Positions 35,049 to 43,362 of a DNA stretch of 64,000 nucleotides are shown in pieces (positions within the stretch are counted from its first letter, which is position 1; the number at the start of each line of letters is the position of its first letter). The notes beneath the pieces are model-generated. The model searched no databases and was not told where the DNA came from. It saw nothing but the letters and a program-made list of their open reading frames with translations. Made by a program: the position numbers and the translations under genes. Source of the DNA: Actinomycetes bacterium (GTDB taxonomy: Bacteria > Actinomycetota > Actinomycetes > Mycobacteriales > Mycobacteriaceae). The DNA lies in NCBI GenBank assembly GCA_023404955.1, contig JAEXZY010000016.1, positions 62,001 to 126,000 on the forward strand, written 5' to 3'.

Positions 35049-36398
35049 CTCGGCGCCGAGTTGGTCCACGAAACCCGGCCAGTCCAGGCTGTCCACCGGG
35101 TTGGCGCGTGACAGCGCGGGGTCGTCGCCGGGGAACGTGCGGGCGATGCCGGGTCCGTGTGCGCGGGTCTCGAAGCGCACGGTCATCACGCCGTGCCCGG
35201 CGCCCTGCACCCAGCCGTGGCCGTACTCGGTGTGGGTCACGTCGTCACCGATCCGCCAGCCGGGCGCGGTCGCCGCGACATCGGTCAGCGTCGCGGGCAC
35301 GCCGATATCGGAAGTCTCCGCTGCGGTCAGCTCCGGGTCGGCGAACAACGGCTCCTGACGCACCTCGGTCAGCCCCGAGAAGCCCACGCCGACAAGGCGA
35401 ACGGGGCCGATGTCCACGGGATCGAGCAGCAGCTTGCGCGCGGTGCCGATCAGCGTGGCGGCCTCGGTGGTGGCATAGGGCAGCGTGGCCGAGCGGGTCA
35501 GCGTGCTCATGTCCGACCGCTTCAGCTTGACCGTGATCGTGCGCGCGCCGCGGCCGTCCTTCTCCAGCCTGCGATGCGCGTGGTCGCCGATCGGTCCGAT
35601 GGCCTCGCGCAGCTGCGCCAGCGTGATCAGGTCCTCGGCGAACGTCGACTCCGCGCTGATCTGCTTGGCCGGCGCGTTCTCGGCGACGGGCCGGTCGTCG
35701 ATCCCCCGGGCCAGCCGGTGCAGCGCGGGCCCGACCGTGGCACCCAGGATGTCGGCCACCTCCGCCTCGGTGAGCGCGGCCAGCGCGCCGATGGTCTCGA
35801 CGCCGAGCCGGTGCAGCCGGTCCTCGGCTACCGGACCGATGCCCCACAACCGGCGCACGGGCAGGCCCGCCAGCAAGGCCACCTCTTCGTCGCGGCCCAC
35901 CACCCGGACGCCGTCCGGTTTGGCCAGCCCCGACGCGATCTTGGCGAGCTGCTTGCCCGACCCGGCCCCCACCGAGGCCACCAGGCCGGTCGTCTCGCGC
36001 ACGTCGGCCCGCAACCGCTCGCAGAACGCCTCCACCTCGGCAGCGCTCGCACCCGCGAGCTCGACCGGTTCCCCGAACGCCTCGTCGTACGAAAGCTGTT
36101 CCAGTACCGGCACTTTCGCCCGCACGGTCTGGAAGACCCGCCGGCTGGCCAGCCCGTAGACCACGCCGCGCGGCGGCAGCACCACCGCACCCGCCCCCAC
36201 CAGGCGACGAGCCTGATGCATCGGCATCGCCGAGCGCGCGCCGAATCGGCGCGCCTCGTAGCTGGCCCCGGCCACCACCCCGCGGCCGCCGAGGCCGCCG
36301 ACGAGCACGGGCCGCCCGCGCAGCGTGGGTCGGGTCAATTGCTCCACGGACGCGAAGAACGCGTCCATGTCCAGGTGCAGGACCCATCGCGCGCCCAC
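35013..36398 (-). CDS. dinB: DNA polymerase IV (DinB1/DinX type)
   Basis: Y-family translesion polymerase, 461 residues. Palm catalytic acids in HLDMDAFFASVEQ (about residue 9) and SYDEAFGEP (about 104). A helix-hairpin-helix thumb segment (VRRLWGIGPVAEDRLHRLGV) and the ISAESTFAEDL little-finger entry are clear. Past the little finger, QEPLF (about residue 352) matches a beta-clamp-binding motif, then a C-terminal extension of about 100 residues as in mycobacterial DinB1. GTG start. No SOS box is seen upstream, in line with DinB1 being damage-independent. Confidence 0.93.
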   Translation of the reverse strand: MGARWVLHLDMDAFFASVEQLTRPTLRGRPVLVGGLGGRGVVAGASYEARRFGARSAMPMHQARRLVGAGAVVLPPRGVVYGLASRRVFQTVRAKVPVLEQLSYDEAFGEPVELAGASAAEVEAFCERLRADVRETTGLVASVGAGSGKQLAKIASGLAKPDGVRVVGRDEEVALLAGLPVRRLWGIGPVAEDRLHRLGVETIGALAALTEAEVADILGATVGPALHRLARGIDDRPVAENAPAKQISAESTFAEDLITLAQLREAIGPIGDHAHRRLEKDGRGARTITVKLKRSDMSTLTRSATLPYATTEAATLIGTARKLLLDPVDIGPVRLVGVGFSGLTEVRQEPLFADPELTAAETSDIGVPATLTDVAATAPGWRIGDDVTHTEYGHGWVQGAGHGVMTVRFETRAHGPGIARTFPGDDPALSRANPVDSLDWPGFVDQLGAESAPAAEDLGDR

Positions 36399-36421
36399 AC
36401 CGCGAATCGTAGGCGGCTAGC

Positions 36422-36637
36422 GTGGGCGATGTGCACGACGTACCGATCCGCGACGAGACGATCCGCCTCGGCCAGTTCCTGAAGCTGGCCAACCTGATCG
36501 ACACCGGCGCCGACGCCAAGGGCGTGATCGCCGACGGGCTGGTGTCGGTCAACGACGCGGTCGAGACGCGCCGCGGCCGTCAGCTGCGAGCCGGGGATGT
36601 CGTCAGCTTCGGCGGGCAGTCCGCGCGGGTCGCCTGA
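36422..36637 (+). CDS. Small S4-domain RNA-binding protein (YbcJ-like)
   Basis: 71 residues, almost entirely one S4 RNA-binding fold: IRLGQFLKLANLIDTGADAK (named in part), VIADGLVSVNDAVETRRGRQL and a closing AGDVVSFGG. Start is GTG 36422, or GTG 36431. It is divergent from dinB, 23 bases apart, and its stop is three bases from the convergent ileS stop. YbcJ-like proteins bind RNA, possibly on the ribosome; the precise role is not known. Confidence 0.85.
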   Translation: MGDVHDVPIRDETIRLGQFLKLANLIDTGADAKGVIADGLVSVNDAVETRRGRQLRAGDVVSFGGQSARVA

Positions 36638-36640
36638 CGG

Positions 36641-39600
36641 TCACACCTTCGCGATGCTGACCCGCACGCCGTCGCCGATCGCCACTCCCTCCGGCAGCCC
36701 CTCGGCCCCGACGAACGAGAAGTCGGTCGCGAGGATCTCACCGGCGATCAGATCGGCGTGCGCTCGCGCCCACTGCTCCGTGTCCGCGGGCACCGACATC
36801 ACGACGGCGATCCGGTCGGACACGTCGAGCCCGGAGGACTTGCGCAGCTCCTGTAATTCGCGGACGCGGTCCTTGGCCCAGCCCTCGGCCTCCAGCTCCG
36901 GGGTCAGCGTGCCGTCGAGCACCACCAGACCCGCGCCGTCGGGTAGCGCGGCGGTCCACTCCGGGTCGGCCGCGACCAGCCGCGAGGTGAACTCCTCGGG
37001 CAGCAGCACCGCGGGCCCCGCGGTCAGCGTGCCGTCGGGATTGAGTACTCCCTCCCCCGCCTTGACGGCCTTGATCGCCGCCTGCACGTCCTTGCCGATC
37101 CGGGGGCCGGCGGCGCGGGCGTTGACCGCGAGGTCGAAGCGGCCGTGGGCGCCGATGTCGTCGGTGAGCTCCACCGCCTTGACGTTGAGCTCGTCGGCGA
37201 GCAACTCCCGATAGGGCGCCAGCCGCTGCGGATCCTCCACGGCGACAGTCAGTTTCAGCAGCGGCAGGCGCACCCGCAGCTTCTTGGCCTTGCGCAGCGA
37301 CGAGCCCACCGAGGCGACCTCGCGCACCAGGTCCATGTCGGCGACCAGCTGCGCATCGGCGGGCACCACACCTGCCTCCGGCCAATCGGTCAGATGCACC
37401 GAGCGCTCACCGGTGAGGTCACGCCAGATCCGCTCGGTGGCCAGGGGCAGCAGCGGCGCGGCCAGCCGGCACGTCACCTCCAGCACGGTGTGCATTGTGT
37501 CGATGGCGTCGCGGTCCTCCTCCCAGAACCGCGATCGCGAGCGCCGCACATACCAATTCGTCAGCGCCTCGGTGAACTGCCGGAGCTGGTCGCAGGCCAC
37601 CGAGATGTCGCACACGTCCAGCGATTCCGTCAGCTCGTCGCGCAGCACCGCGAGCTTGGCCAGGATGTAGCGGTCCAGCACGTGGGTCGAGTCGGTGCGC
37701 CACGCGCCCTTCTGCGGGGCGTAGAGCGCGAGGAACGAATACGCGTTCCACAGCGGCAGCAGCACCTGCCGCACGCCTTCGCGGATGCCCTGCTCGGTGA
37801 CCACCAGGTTGCCGCCGCGCAGGATCGGCGACGCCATCAAGAACCAGCGCATCGCATCGGAGCCGTCCCGGTCGAACACCTCCGTGACATCGGGATAGTT
37901 GCGCAGCGACTTGCTCATCTTCTGCCCGTCGTTGCCCAGCACGATGCCGTGACTGACGCACGTGCGGAACGCGGGCCGGTCGAACAGCGCCGTGGCCAGC
38001 ACGTGCAGCGTGTAGAACCAGCCGCGGGTCTGGCCGATGTACTCGACGATGAAGTCCCCGGGGAAGTGCGACTCGAACCACTCCGTGTTCTCGAACGGGT
38101 AGTGCACCTGCCCGTAGGGCATCGACCCCGAGTCGAACCAGACGTCGAAGACGTCCTCGATGCGCCGCATCGTCGAGCGACCCGTCGGGTCATCGGGATT
38201 CGGCCGGGTCAGCTCGTCGATGTAGGGGCGGTGCAGGTTGTCCGGACGCACCCCGAAGTCACGTTCCAATTCGTCGAGGCTGCCGTAGACATCGACGCGA
38301 GGATAGGCGGGATCGTCGGACTTCCACACCGGGATCGGGCTGCCCCAGTAGCGGTTTCGCGAGATCGACCAGTCGCGCGCGCCGGCCAGCCACTTGCCGA
38401 ACTGTCCGTCCTTGACGTGCTCGGGATACCAGGTGATCTCCTGGTTCAGCTCGACCATCCGATCGCGGATCTCGGTCACCTTGATGAACCACGACGACAC
38501 GGCGCGGTAGATCAGCGGATTACGGCAGCGCCAGCAGTGCGGGTAGGAGTGTTCGTAGGTGTCGTGGCGCAGTAACACCGCGCCGTTGGCCGCCGCCGGG
38601 CCGGTGCCGTTCTTCAGGTCGCGGATGATATGCGGGTTCGCCTCGAAGACGTGCTGGCCCTGATAGTCGGGCACGGTCGCGTCGAAGCGGCCGCGCGCGT
38701 CGACGGGGGTGACGGCCACGATCCCGCCTGCCGCCGCCGTGGTCATGTCATCCTCGCCGTAGGCCGGCGACATGTGCACCAGACCTGTGCCGTCCTCGGT
38801 GCTGACGAAGTCGGCGGGCAGCACCCGGAAGGCGTTCGGCGAGTCGAGGAAATACGGGAACGGCGGCACGTAGGTGACGTCGAGCAGGTCGCGGCCGGTG
38901 TAGCTGGCGAGCACGACGGGCTCCTCGCCGAGCTCGCGGGCGTAGGCGCCCAATCGCGCCTCGGCGATCACATAGCGCCGCGCCTCATGCTCGACGACGA
39001 CATAGCTCACCTCGGGGTTCACGGCGACGGCCTGATTGGACGGCAGCGTCCACGGCGTGGTGGTCCAGATCAACAGGTAGGCGCCCACCAAGTCCGGCTG
39101 GGGCCCGCCGGTGATGCGGAAACCGACGGTCAGCGCCGGGTCCTGCCTGCTCTGGTAGACGTCGTCGTCCATCCGCAGCTCGTGGCTGGAGAGCGGGGTC
39201 TCGTCGTTCCAGCAGTAGGGCAGCACGCGGTAGCCCTCATAGGCGAGCCCCTTGTCCCACAGCTGCTTGAAGGCCCACAGCACCGACTCCATGAACCCCA
39301 GATCGAGGGTCTTGTAGTCGTTGTCGAAGTCCACCCAGCGGGCCTGCCGGGTGACGTAGCTGCGCCACTCGCCGGTGTACTTGAGCACCGATGCCCGGCA
39401 CGCGTCGTTGAACTTCTCGATGCCGAGCTCTTCGATCTGGGCCTTGCTGCTGATCCCGAGTTGCCGCTGCACCTCGAGTTCGGCGGGCAATCCGTGGGTG
39501 TCCCAGCCGAAGCGCCGCTCGACCTTGTACCCGCGCATGGTCCGGTAGCGCGGCACGATGTCCTTGACGTAGCCGGTGAGCAGGTGACCGTAATGCGGCA

Positions 39601-39766
39601 GACCATTGGCGAACGGTGGCCCGTCGTAGAACACGTACTCCGGCGCCCCGTCGCGGTTGGCGATGCTCGCCCGGAACGTGTCGTCACGGTCCCAGTAGTC
39701 GAGGACCTCGAGTTCGACGCTGGGGAAGTCGGGCGATCCACTCGCCGGCTTGGGGTACGCGCTCAC
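36641..39766 (-). CDS. ileS: Isoleucyl-tRNA synthetase, eukaryote-like (IleRS2) type
   Basis: 1041-residue class I synthetase that charges tRNA-Ile and edits Val-tRNA. The HIGH-type motif is GLPHYGHLL (about residue 54) and the KMSKS motif GQKMSKSLRNYPD (about 620). The CP1 editing domain contains WTTTPWTLPSN. Length and sequence match the eukaryote-like IleRS2 class used by mycobacteria, which tends to resist mupirocin. GTG start with AGGAGA seven bases upstream. Expression is controlled by the T-box leader directly upstream. Confidence 0.96.
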   Translation of the reverse strand: MSAYPKPASGSPDFPSVELEVLDYWDRDDTFRASIANRDGAPEYVFYDGPPFANGLPHYGHLLTGYVKDIVPRYRTMRGYKVERRFGWDTHGLPAELEVQRQLGISSKAQIEELGIEKFNDACRASVLKYTGEWRSYVTRQARWVDFDNDYKTLDLGFMESVLWAFKQLWDKGLAYEGYRVLPYCWNDETPLSSHELRMDDDVYQSRQDPALTVGFRITGGPQPDLVGAYLLIWTTTPWTLPSNQAVAVNPEVSYVVVEHEARRYVIAEARLGAYARELGEEPVVLASYTGRDLLDVTYVPPFPYFLDSPNAFRVLPADFVSTEDGTGLVHMSPAYGEDDMTTAAAGGIVAVTPVDARGRFDATVPDYQGQHVFEANPHIIRDLKNGTGPAAANGAVLLRHDTYEHSYPHCWRCRNPLIYRAVSSWFIKVTEIRDRMVELNQEITWYPEHVKDGQFGKWLAGARDWSISRNRYWGSPIPVWKSDDPAYPRVDVYGSLDELERDFGVRPDNLHRPYIDELTRPNPDDPTGRSTMRRIEDVFDVWFDSGSMPYGQVHYPFENTEWFESHFPGDFIVEYIGQTRGWFYTLHVLATALFDRPAFRTCVSHGIVLGNDGQKMSKSLRNYPDVTEVFDRDGSDAMRWFLMASPILRGGNLVVTEQGIREGVRQVLLPLWNAYSFLALYAPQKGAWRTDSTHVLDRYILAKLAVLRDELTESLDVCDISVACDQLRQFTEALTNWYVRRSRSRFWEEDRDAIDTMHTVLEVTCRLAAPLLPLATERIWRDLTGERSVHLTDWPEAGVVPADAQLVADMDLVREVASVGSSLRKAKKLRVRLPLLKLTVAVEDPQRLAPYRELLADELNVKAVELTDDIGAHGRFDLAVNARAAGPRIGKDVQAAIKAVKAGEGVLNPDGTLTAGPAVLLPEEFTSRLVAADPEWTAALPDGAGLVVLDGTLTPELEAEGWAKDRVRELQELRKSSGLDVSDRIAVVMSVPADTEQWARAHADLIAGEILATDFSFVGAEGLPEGVAIGDGVRVSIAKV

Positions 39767-39778
39767 CGTCTGTCTCCT

Positions 39779-39964
39779 GTGCCACCTTCAGGCACGGGGA
39801 CGACGTCGCGCGGTGCGCGAGCGCCGCGGTACCACCCCGCTTGCGCACCTGCGGTGCGCCGCTCGTTCGGAGGCTGTGACGGGCCCACCCGTTCGGTTCT
39901 AGTGAGCGCTGTGCGCGCCGTTCTTCCGAAGGCTCCCCGGTGATGGCCGGATCGACACCAGTGC
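39779..39964 (-). ncRNA. Isoleucine T-box riboswitch leader of ileS (translational type)
   Basis: On the minus strand the leader has the actinobacterial ileS T-box layout. A short Stem I carries the specifier ATC at 39944-39942 in GGCCATCACCGG, pairing with the GAU anticodon of tRNA-Ile; the flanking GGGGAGCCTTCGGAAGAACG matches the known actinobacterial leader. The T-box sequence AGCGGGGTGGTACCGCG is at 39841-39825, with TGG ready to pair with the uncharged CCA end. There is no terminator with a T-run; the ileS AGGAGA (39778-39773) follows, so control is probably by ribosome-site sequestration. Confidence 0.92.
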
Positions 39965-39969
39965 CCGCC

Positions 39970-39975
39970 AGTCTA
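39970..39975 (-). promoter_or_regulatory. -10 element of the ileS T-box transcript
   Basis: TAGACT (minus strand) lies about seven bases before the predicted start of Stem I near 39962, consistent with the T-box RNA beginning there. No good -35 is visible. Confidence 0.55.
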
Positions 39976-39985
39976 ACGGGGACGG

Positions 39986-40585
39986 TTACAGCGGCGCGCC
40001 GGCGTCGGACGTGATCTCGATCAGCGCGAGACCGAACTGCTCGGCCATCTCCTCGACCGAATAATCGTCGAGCCGGCCGGCGTCATAGGTCCACTCGACG
40101 GACAGCCCGTCGGCGGTGCGCCGGACGTGCACCTGGAGCGGGGTCTGCGCCGCGTCGGCGGGGCCGTCCACCGACAGCGTGATGGCGGCGGGCGAATGGG
40201 GGTGCCCCGCGTCCGGCAGCAACGCGTTGTGCGCTCCCTGCAACAACTCGCTGGGACCCATCGGCCACCCGGCCGCGCACAGCAGCATGATCGGTTCCGG
40301 TGCAGCCACGGCCGCACTGCGCACGGACACCGCGACGGCGCCATCCCCACGGGTGCGACCCAGTGTTCGCCCGAGCGCGGCGAGCAGGATCTCCTCGGTA
40401 CGGACACCGAGCCACTCCGCCGCCCCGTCGAGTTCGGCGTCGAGTTCGCTCGACGGAAGGCTCGGGTGGGTGACGAAGCGGGCCGGCTCCGCCGGGGCAG
40501 GAACCCGGTCGAAGATGTCCAACGCTATCGGCGCTGCAGCGACCACAGCGTGCTTGACCTCGTCAGGCAGGAAGGGAGCGACCAT
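39986..40585 (-). CDS. Condensation-domain-like protein (half domain)
   Basis: 199 residues. The sequence resembles the C-terminal half of NRPS-type condensation domains: TEEILLAALGRTLGRTRGDG (the latching helix block), then LSVEWTYDAGRLDDYSVEEM and QFGLALIEI at the end. The N-terminal half with HHxxxDG is missing and no truncated remnant precedes it, so it is either a stand-alone half domain that has lost catalysis or a different CoA-acyltransferase-like protein. ATG start; TACGGT (40598-40593) is seven bases upstream, suggesting a leaderless mRNA. Divergent from the HTH regulator across an operator array. Confidence 0.65.
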   Translation of the reverse strand: MVAPFLPDEVKHAVVAAAPIALDIFDRVPAPAEPARFVTHPSLPSSELDAELDGAAEWLGVRTEEILLAALGRTLGRTRGDGAVAVSVRSAAVAAPEPIMLLCAAGWPMGPSELLQGAHNALLPDAGHPHSPAAITLSVDGPADAAQTPLQVHVRRTADGLSVEWTYDAGRLDDYSVEEMAEQFGLALIEITSDAGAPL

Positions 40586-40607
40586 GCAGCTAACCGTAGC
40601 GCGGATG

Positions 40608-40633
40608 TCCCAGAATTGGGAGACTGCTCCCAA
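40608..40633. promoter_or_regulatory. Operator array: three alternating TCCCA/TGGGA half sites
   Basis: TTGGGAG-ACTG-CTCCCAA (40616-40633) is a perfect 7+7 inverted repeat. Its left arm also pairs with the preceding TCCCA (40608-40612) in TCCCA-GAAT-TGGGA. The three half sites lie about one helical turn apart. The array covers the -35 region of the condensation-like gene (its -10 is TACGGT, 40598-40593) and is about 90 bases upstream of the HTH gene. Confidence 0.75.
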
Positions 40634-40721
40634 AACTGTGACGGCCGTGTCAATTAAGGAAACTCTGACCTGTTTGCCCGGGGGGCTGACCTGCGGGGCG
40701 TCCTCGGTTTACAGTGTTCAG

Positions 40722-41078
40722 GTGCCCAGGACCGACGAGAACGGCAGACAGCTCAAGGCGTTGCTCGACTACCTGCTCGACGGGGAAATCGACGCGAAGG
40801 ACATCTACGACGCCCTCGGCACGTCGAGCAGCACGTACTACCGGCGGATCAAAGAGCAGGATTACCCCAACGCAGAGGAACTGCGCCGCGTCGCCGACCG
40901 CTTCGACCTCAGCTACCCCGATCTCCAAATCCAGTTCGGTCTGATGACCCGCCAAGAAGTGTTCACCTACGTCGAGTCCGCGCGCGCTGCGGTGGCGACT
41001 CGGCAGGCGCCCGCGCCGACGCAGCGTAGGCCCCGGTTGTCCGAGCTGACGCCGCGTCTCGACGCCCCGCCGCTGTAA
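40722..41078 (+). CDS. HTH transcriptional regulator (XRE-like)
   Basis: 118 residues. Residues about 8-55 form a helix-turn-helix (LLDYLLDGEIDAKDIYDALG then STYYRRIKEQDYPNAEEL); a second short helical region (DLQIQFGLMTRQEVFTYVES) may serve for dimers, and the last 25 residues are basic and Pro-rich. A TACAGT -10 (40710-40715) is six bases before the GTG, so the transcript is probably leaderless. It is followed 14 bases later by a membrane protein gene. The operator array at 40608-40633 is its likely target. Confidence 0.8.
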   Translation: MPRTDENGRQLKALLDYLLDGEIDAKDIYDALGTSSSTYYRRIKEQDYPNAEELRRVADRFDLSYPDLQIQFGLMTRQEVFTYVESARAAVATRQAPAPTQRRPRLSELTPRLDAPPL

Positions 41079-41092
41079 GAAACGGTCCTCCG

Positions 41093-41827
41093 ATGGCCAT
41101 TGCAACCCTCATCGCGATCACGCTCCTGTGTATCGCGTGGAGTCTGTGGATCCGGCGCGTCACGTGGTCGTGCCGCTGGGAGCTCGCCGCGACGCTGAAC
41201 ATCGCCCTGCAGGGCCTCGCGGTGCTGCTGATGTCGCCGTGGGCTTCGCAGACCGTGGGCCACTGGCTGTACTCATTGACCGGCAAGTGGAACCTCGAGG
41301 ACTACCTCGGCCACGACGCCTACATCGTCGCGGCATCGGCGGTGGTCTACAACACCCTCGGCCGGCTCGAGACCGACAACGCCATGCACCAGCGGTTCAA
41401 GCAGTTCGTCGAGCGGCCGGCGACCCTGTGCATCCCGCTGCTGCTGGCCGCGTTCTGGCTCGGCAACGGTGCGGCGATCTACCGACCCGACTTCTTCGAG
41501 GTGCCGACCGACCTGTGGCTGAACCTGTACTGGCTGCTGCTGTGCGGGATGCTGATCTACCTGTTGGGGTACGGGTCGCGCGCGCTGATGATCCTGCGAT
41601 CCGATCCCCGGTCACGCCACATCGCCAACATCTACCTGTTCGCCTCGGCGATGGGCATCATCGCCTGCGTGGTGCGGATCGTGACTGCGCTAGTCCCCGA
41701 TCTGCAGACCGTCCAGGGCAGCACCCTGGTGTGGATCTTCGCCTGTGCGTGCGGCGCCGGTTTCGCGCTGACCTCGGCGCACTCGTGGCGGCTGCGCACC
41801 AAGTGGTTCACCCGGGCCGGGACCTGA
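41093..41827 (+). CDS. Hypothetical polytopic membrane protein
   Basis: 244 residues with about six or seven hydrophobic helices (near 2-20, 33-50, 76-92, 108-126, 142-165, 178-200 and 210-230). The start at residue 1 is itself hydrophobic (AIATLIAITLLCIAWSLWI). Short charged loops include a GHWLYSLTGKWNLEDYLGHD segment. No family recognised. It sits 14 bases after the HTH regulator, so the two are co-transcribed; in mycobacteria and their phages small HTH-plus-membrane-protein pairs are common in accessory DNA. Confidence 0.75.
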   Translation: MAIATLIAITLLCIAWSLWIRRVTWSCRWELAATLNIALQGLAVLLMSPWASQTVGHWLYSLTGKWNLEDYLGHDAYIVAASAVVYNTLGRLETDNAMHQRFKQFVERPATLCIPLLLAAFWLGNGAAIYRPDFFEVPTDLWLNLYWLLLCGMLIYLLGYGSRALMILRSDPRSRHIANIYLFASAMGIIACVVRIVTALVPDLQTVQGSTLVWIFACACGAGFALTSAHSWRLRTKWFTRAGT

Positions 41828-42034
41828 CCGGTCCTTCTGGCAAAGGCGACGTCTCCACCGCTGTTCGGACGACACTCCCGGTCGAGCGCCTATCCGCTGA
41901 GCGAAAACAGCGATACCATGGCGCGGGCGTCGGGTGAGGGATGGTCGCTTCCGCTCCGCCGCTTGGCGACGACGTGGACCGCGATCACAGTGTTCAGCAA
42001 ACAGCACTGACCCGAGTCGCCACCCCGGCCACAC
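41828..42034. other. 207-base convergent intergenic gap
   Basis: Separates two convergent genes. It contains a 30-codon open frame (ATG 41918 to TGA 42010) with no ribosome binding site, and a weak imperfect hairpin near 41986-42010 (CAGTG ... CACTG). No clear terminator, repeat or RNA gene is visible. Confidence 0.5.
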
Positions 42035-43303
42035 TCAGACAGCTGTGGCGGTGACGTCGGAGAACGGTGCTCCGAAGTCGGGAACCGGCCGGTATCCCCT
42101 GCGAAGGGCCGTCGCCGCGCCCCGCCGGAGCAGCGCCGCGGTGGTGACGAAGCCGGCCTGGTCGCTGACCACGAACGGGGTCAGCAGCCGGTTGTGGACG
42201 AAGCCGAACGCCAGACCCCGCTCCGGGTCCGCCCACCCCAGCGAACCGCCCAGACCGACGTGCCCGAACCCGGGAAGCATGCCGAACAGCGGAAGTCCGT
42301 GGTAGCCGAGGTGGAACGACAGCGGCATGATCAGGCTGTGATCGGGGCGGAGGCTGCGCCTGCCCACCAACGCGGCAGCCGTCTCACGCGACAGGAACTG
42401 CGTGCCGTCGATGCGCCCCTCGTTGGCGATCGCCCCGTACATGCGCGCAAGCGCCCGCGCGGTGGCCACGCCGTTGGCGGCCGGGATCTCGCCGTCCAGC
42501 AGCGGAGTGTCGCCCTGGACGAACGCCTTCACACCCGGGAAGTACATGGCGCCGAAGCCCGCCGAGATCGGCAGGGCGGCCACGTGCGGCGCGACCAGAT
42601 TGAACAGCGGGTTCTGGAATTTGCTCTGCGGGCCGATGATGCGGGCCGGCTGCGTCGGGGCGTGCACCGGTGGACGTCCCAGGTGCAGCCCGTCGGTGTT
42701 CAGCGGGGCGGCCACCTCGGTGCGGATCAGCTCCCGCATGCCGATTCCGGTCACCGAGCGGGCCAGCCCGGACAGCAGCCAGCCGAACGTGAACGCGTGG
42801 TACGCCGGTCGGCCGACCAGCCAACTCGCCGGCGCTGCGGCCAGCCGTTCCTCCATCACGAGGTGGTCCATCAAGTCGGTGCCGGCGGCCCCGTTGAGGT
42901 GCGACAACCCCGCACGGTGCCGCATCGCGTCGCGCACCGTGATCTTCGCCTTGCCGTTCGCGCCGAACTCCCGCCAGTACTCCGACACCGGCGCGTCGTA
43001 GTCGATCAGGCCGCGGTCAGCGAGGCGGTGGATGACCGTGGCGGCCACCCCCTTGGTCGCCGAGAACACCATGGGCGCGGTGTCGGCGGTCCAGTGCCGC
43101 CGCCCTCTGCGATCCGACCAGCCGGTCCAGACATCGACGACGGGCTCGCCGTTCAGGTACACCGCGAGCGCGCCGCCGCCGAAGCGACGGTGCGGGAACA
43201 TCTGCTTGAACGCCCGGACCGCCCACGAAAAAGCGGGGTCTGCAGCTCCCTGCACCCCGTGGGGAAGCGCTCCGTCGCGCTCGTCGGAATTGACGCCCGT
43301 CAC
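42035..43303 (-). CDS. lipL: Beta-lactamase-fold esterase LipL
   Basis: 422-residue serine esterase of the beta-lactamase/class C fold (Rv1497 type). The SxxK nucleophile motif SATK is near residue 84, with SEYW as the YxN-like element and HVGLGGSLGWAD near the C-terminus as the HxG-like element. These enzymes hydrolyse short-chain esters. GTG start; TATGTT (43318-43313) is nine bases upstream. A gap of 59 bases separates it from meaB, on the same strand, and it carries its own promoter. Confidence 0.88.
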   Translation of the reverse strand: MTGVNSDERDGALPHGVQGAADPAFSWAVRAFKQMFPHRRFGGGALAVYLNGEPVVDVWTGWSDRRGRRHWTADTAPMVFSATKGVAATVIHRLADRGLIDYDAPVSEYWREFGANGKAKITVRDAMRHRAGLSHLNGAAGTDLMDHLVMEERLAAAPASWLVGRPAYHAFTFGWLLSGLARSVTGIGMRELIRTEVAAPLNTDGLHLGRPPVHAPTQPARIIGPQSKFQNPLFNLVAPHVAALPISAGFGAMYFPGVKAFVQGDTPLLDGEIPAANGVATARALARMYGAIANEGRIDGTQFLSRETAAALVGRRSLRPDHSLIMPLSFHLGYHGLPLFGMLPGFGHVGLGGSLGWADPERGLAFGFVHNRLLTPFVVSDQAGFVTTAALLRRGAATALRRGYRPVPDFGAPFSDVTATAV

Positions 43304-43362
43304 AATGCAACGAACATACGCCGTGGCGCGGCAAAGCGGCGCAGAGTTACCGATTCGTTAGG

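Noticed and set aside
35013..36398. SOS box at dinB
   Set aside because: No TCGAAC-N4-GTTCGA pattern is present in the short dinB/S4 gap.
41918..42010. 30-codon frame (MARASGEGWSLPLRRL...) in the gap before lipL
   Set aside because: No ribosome binding site, only a weak GATACC before it, and no recognisable pattern. Left as unproven.
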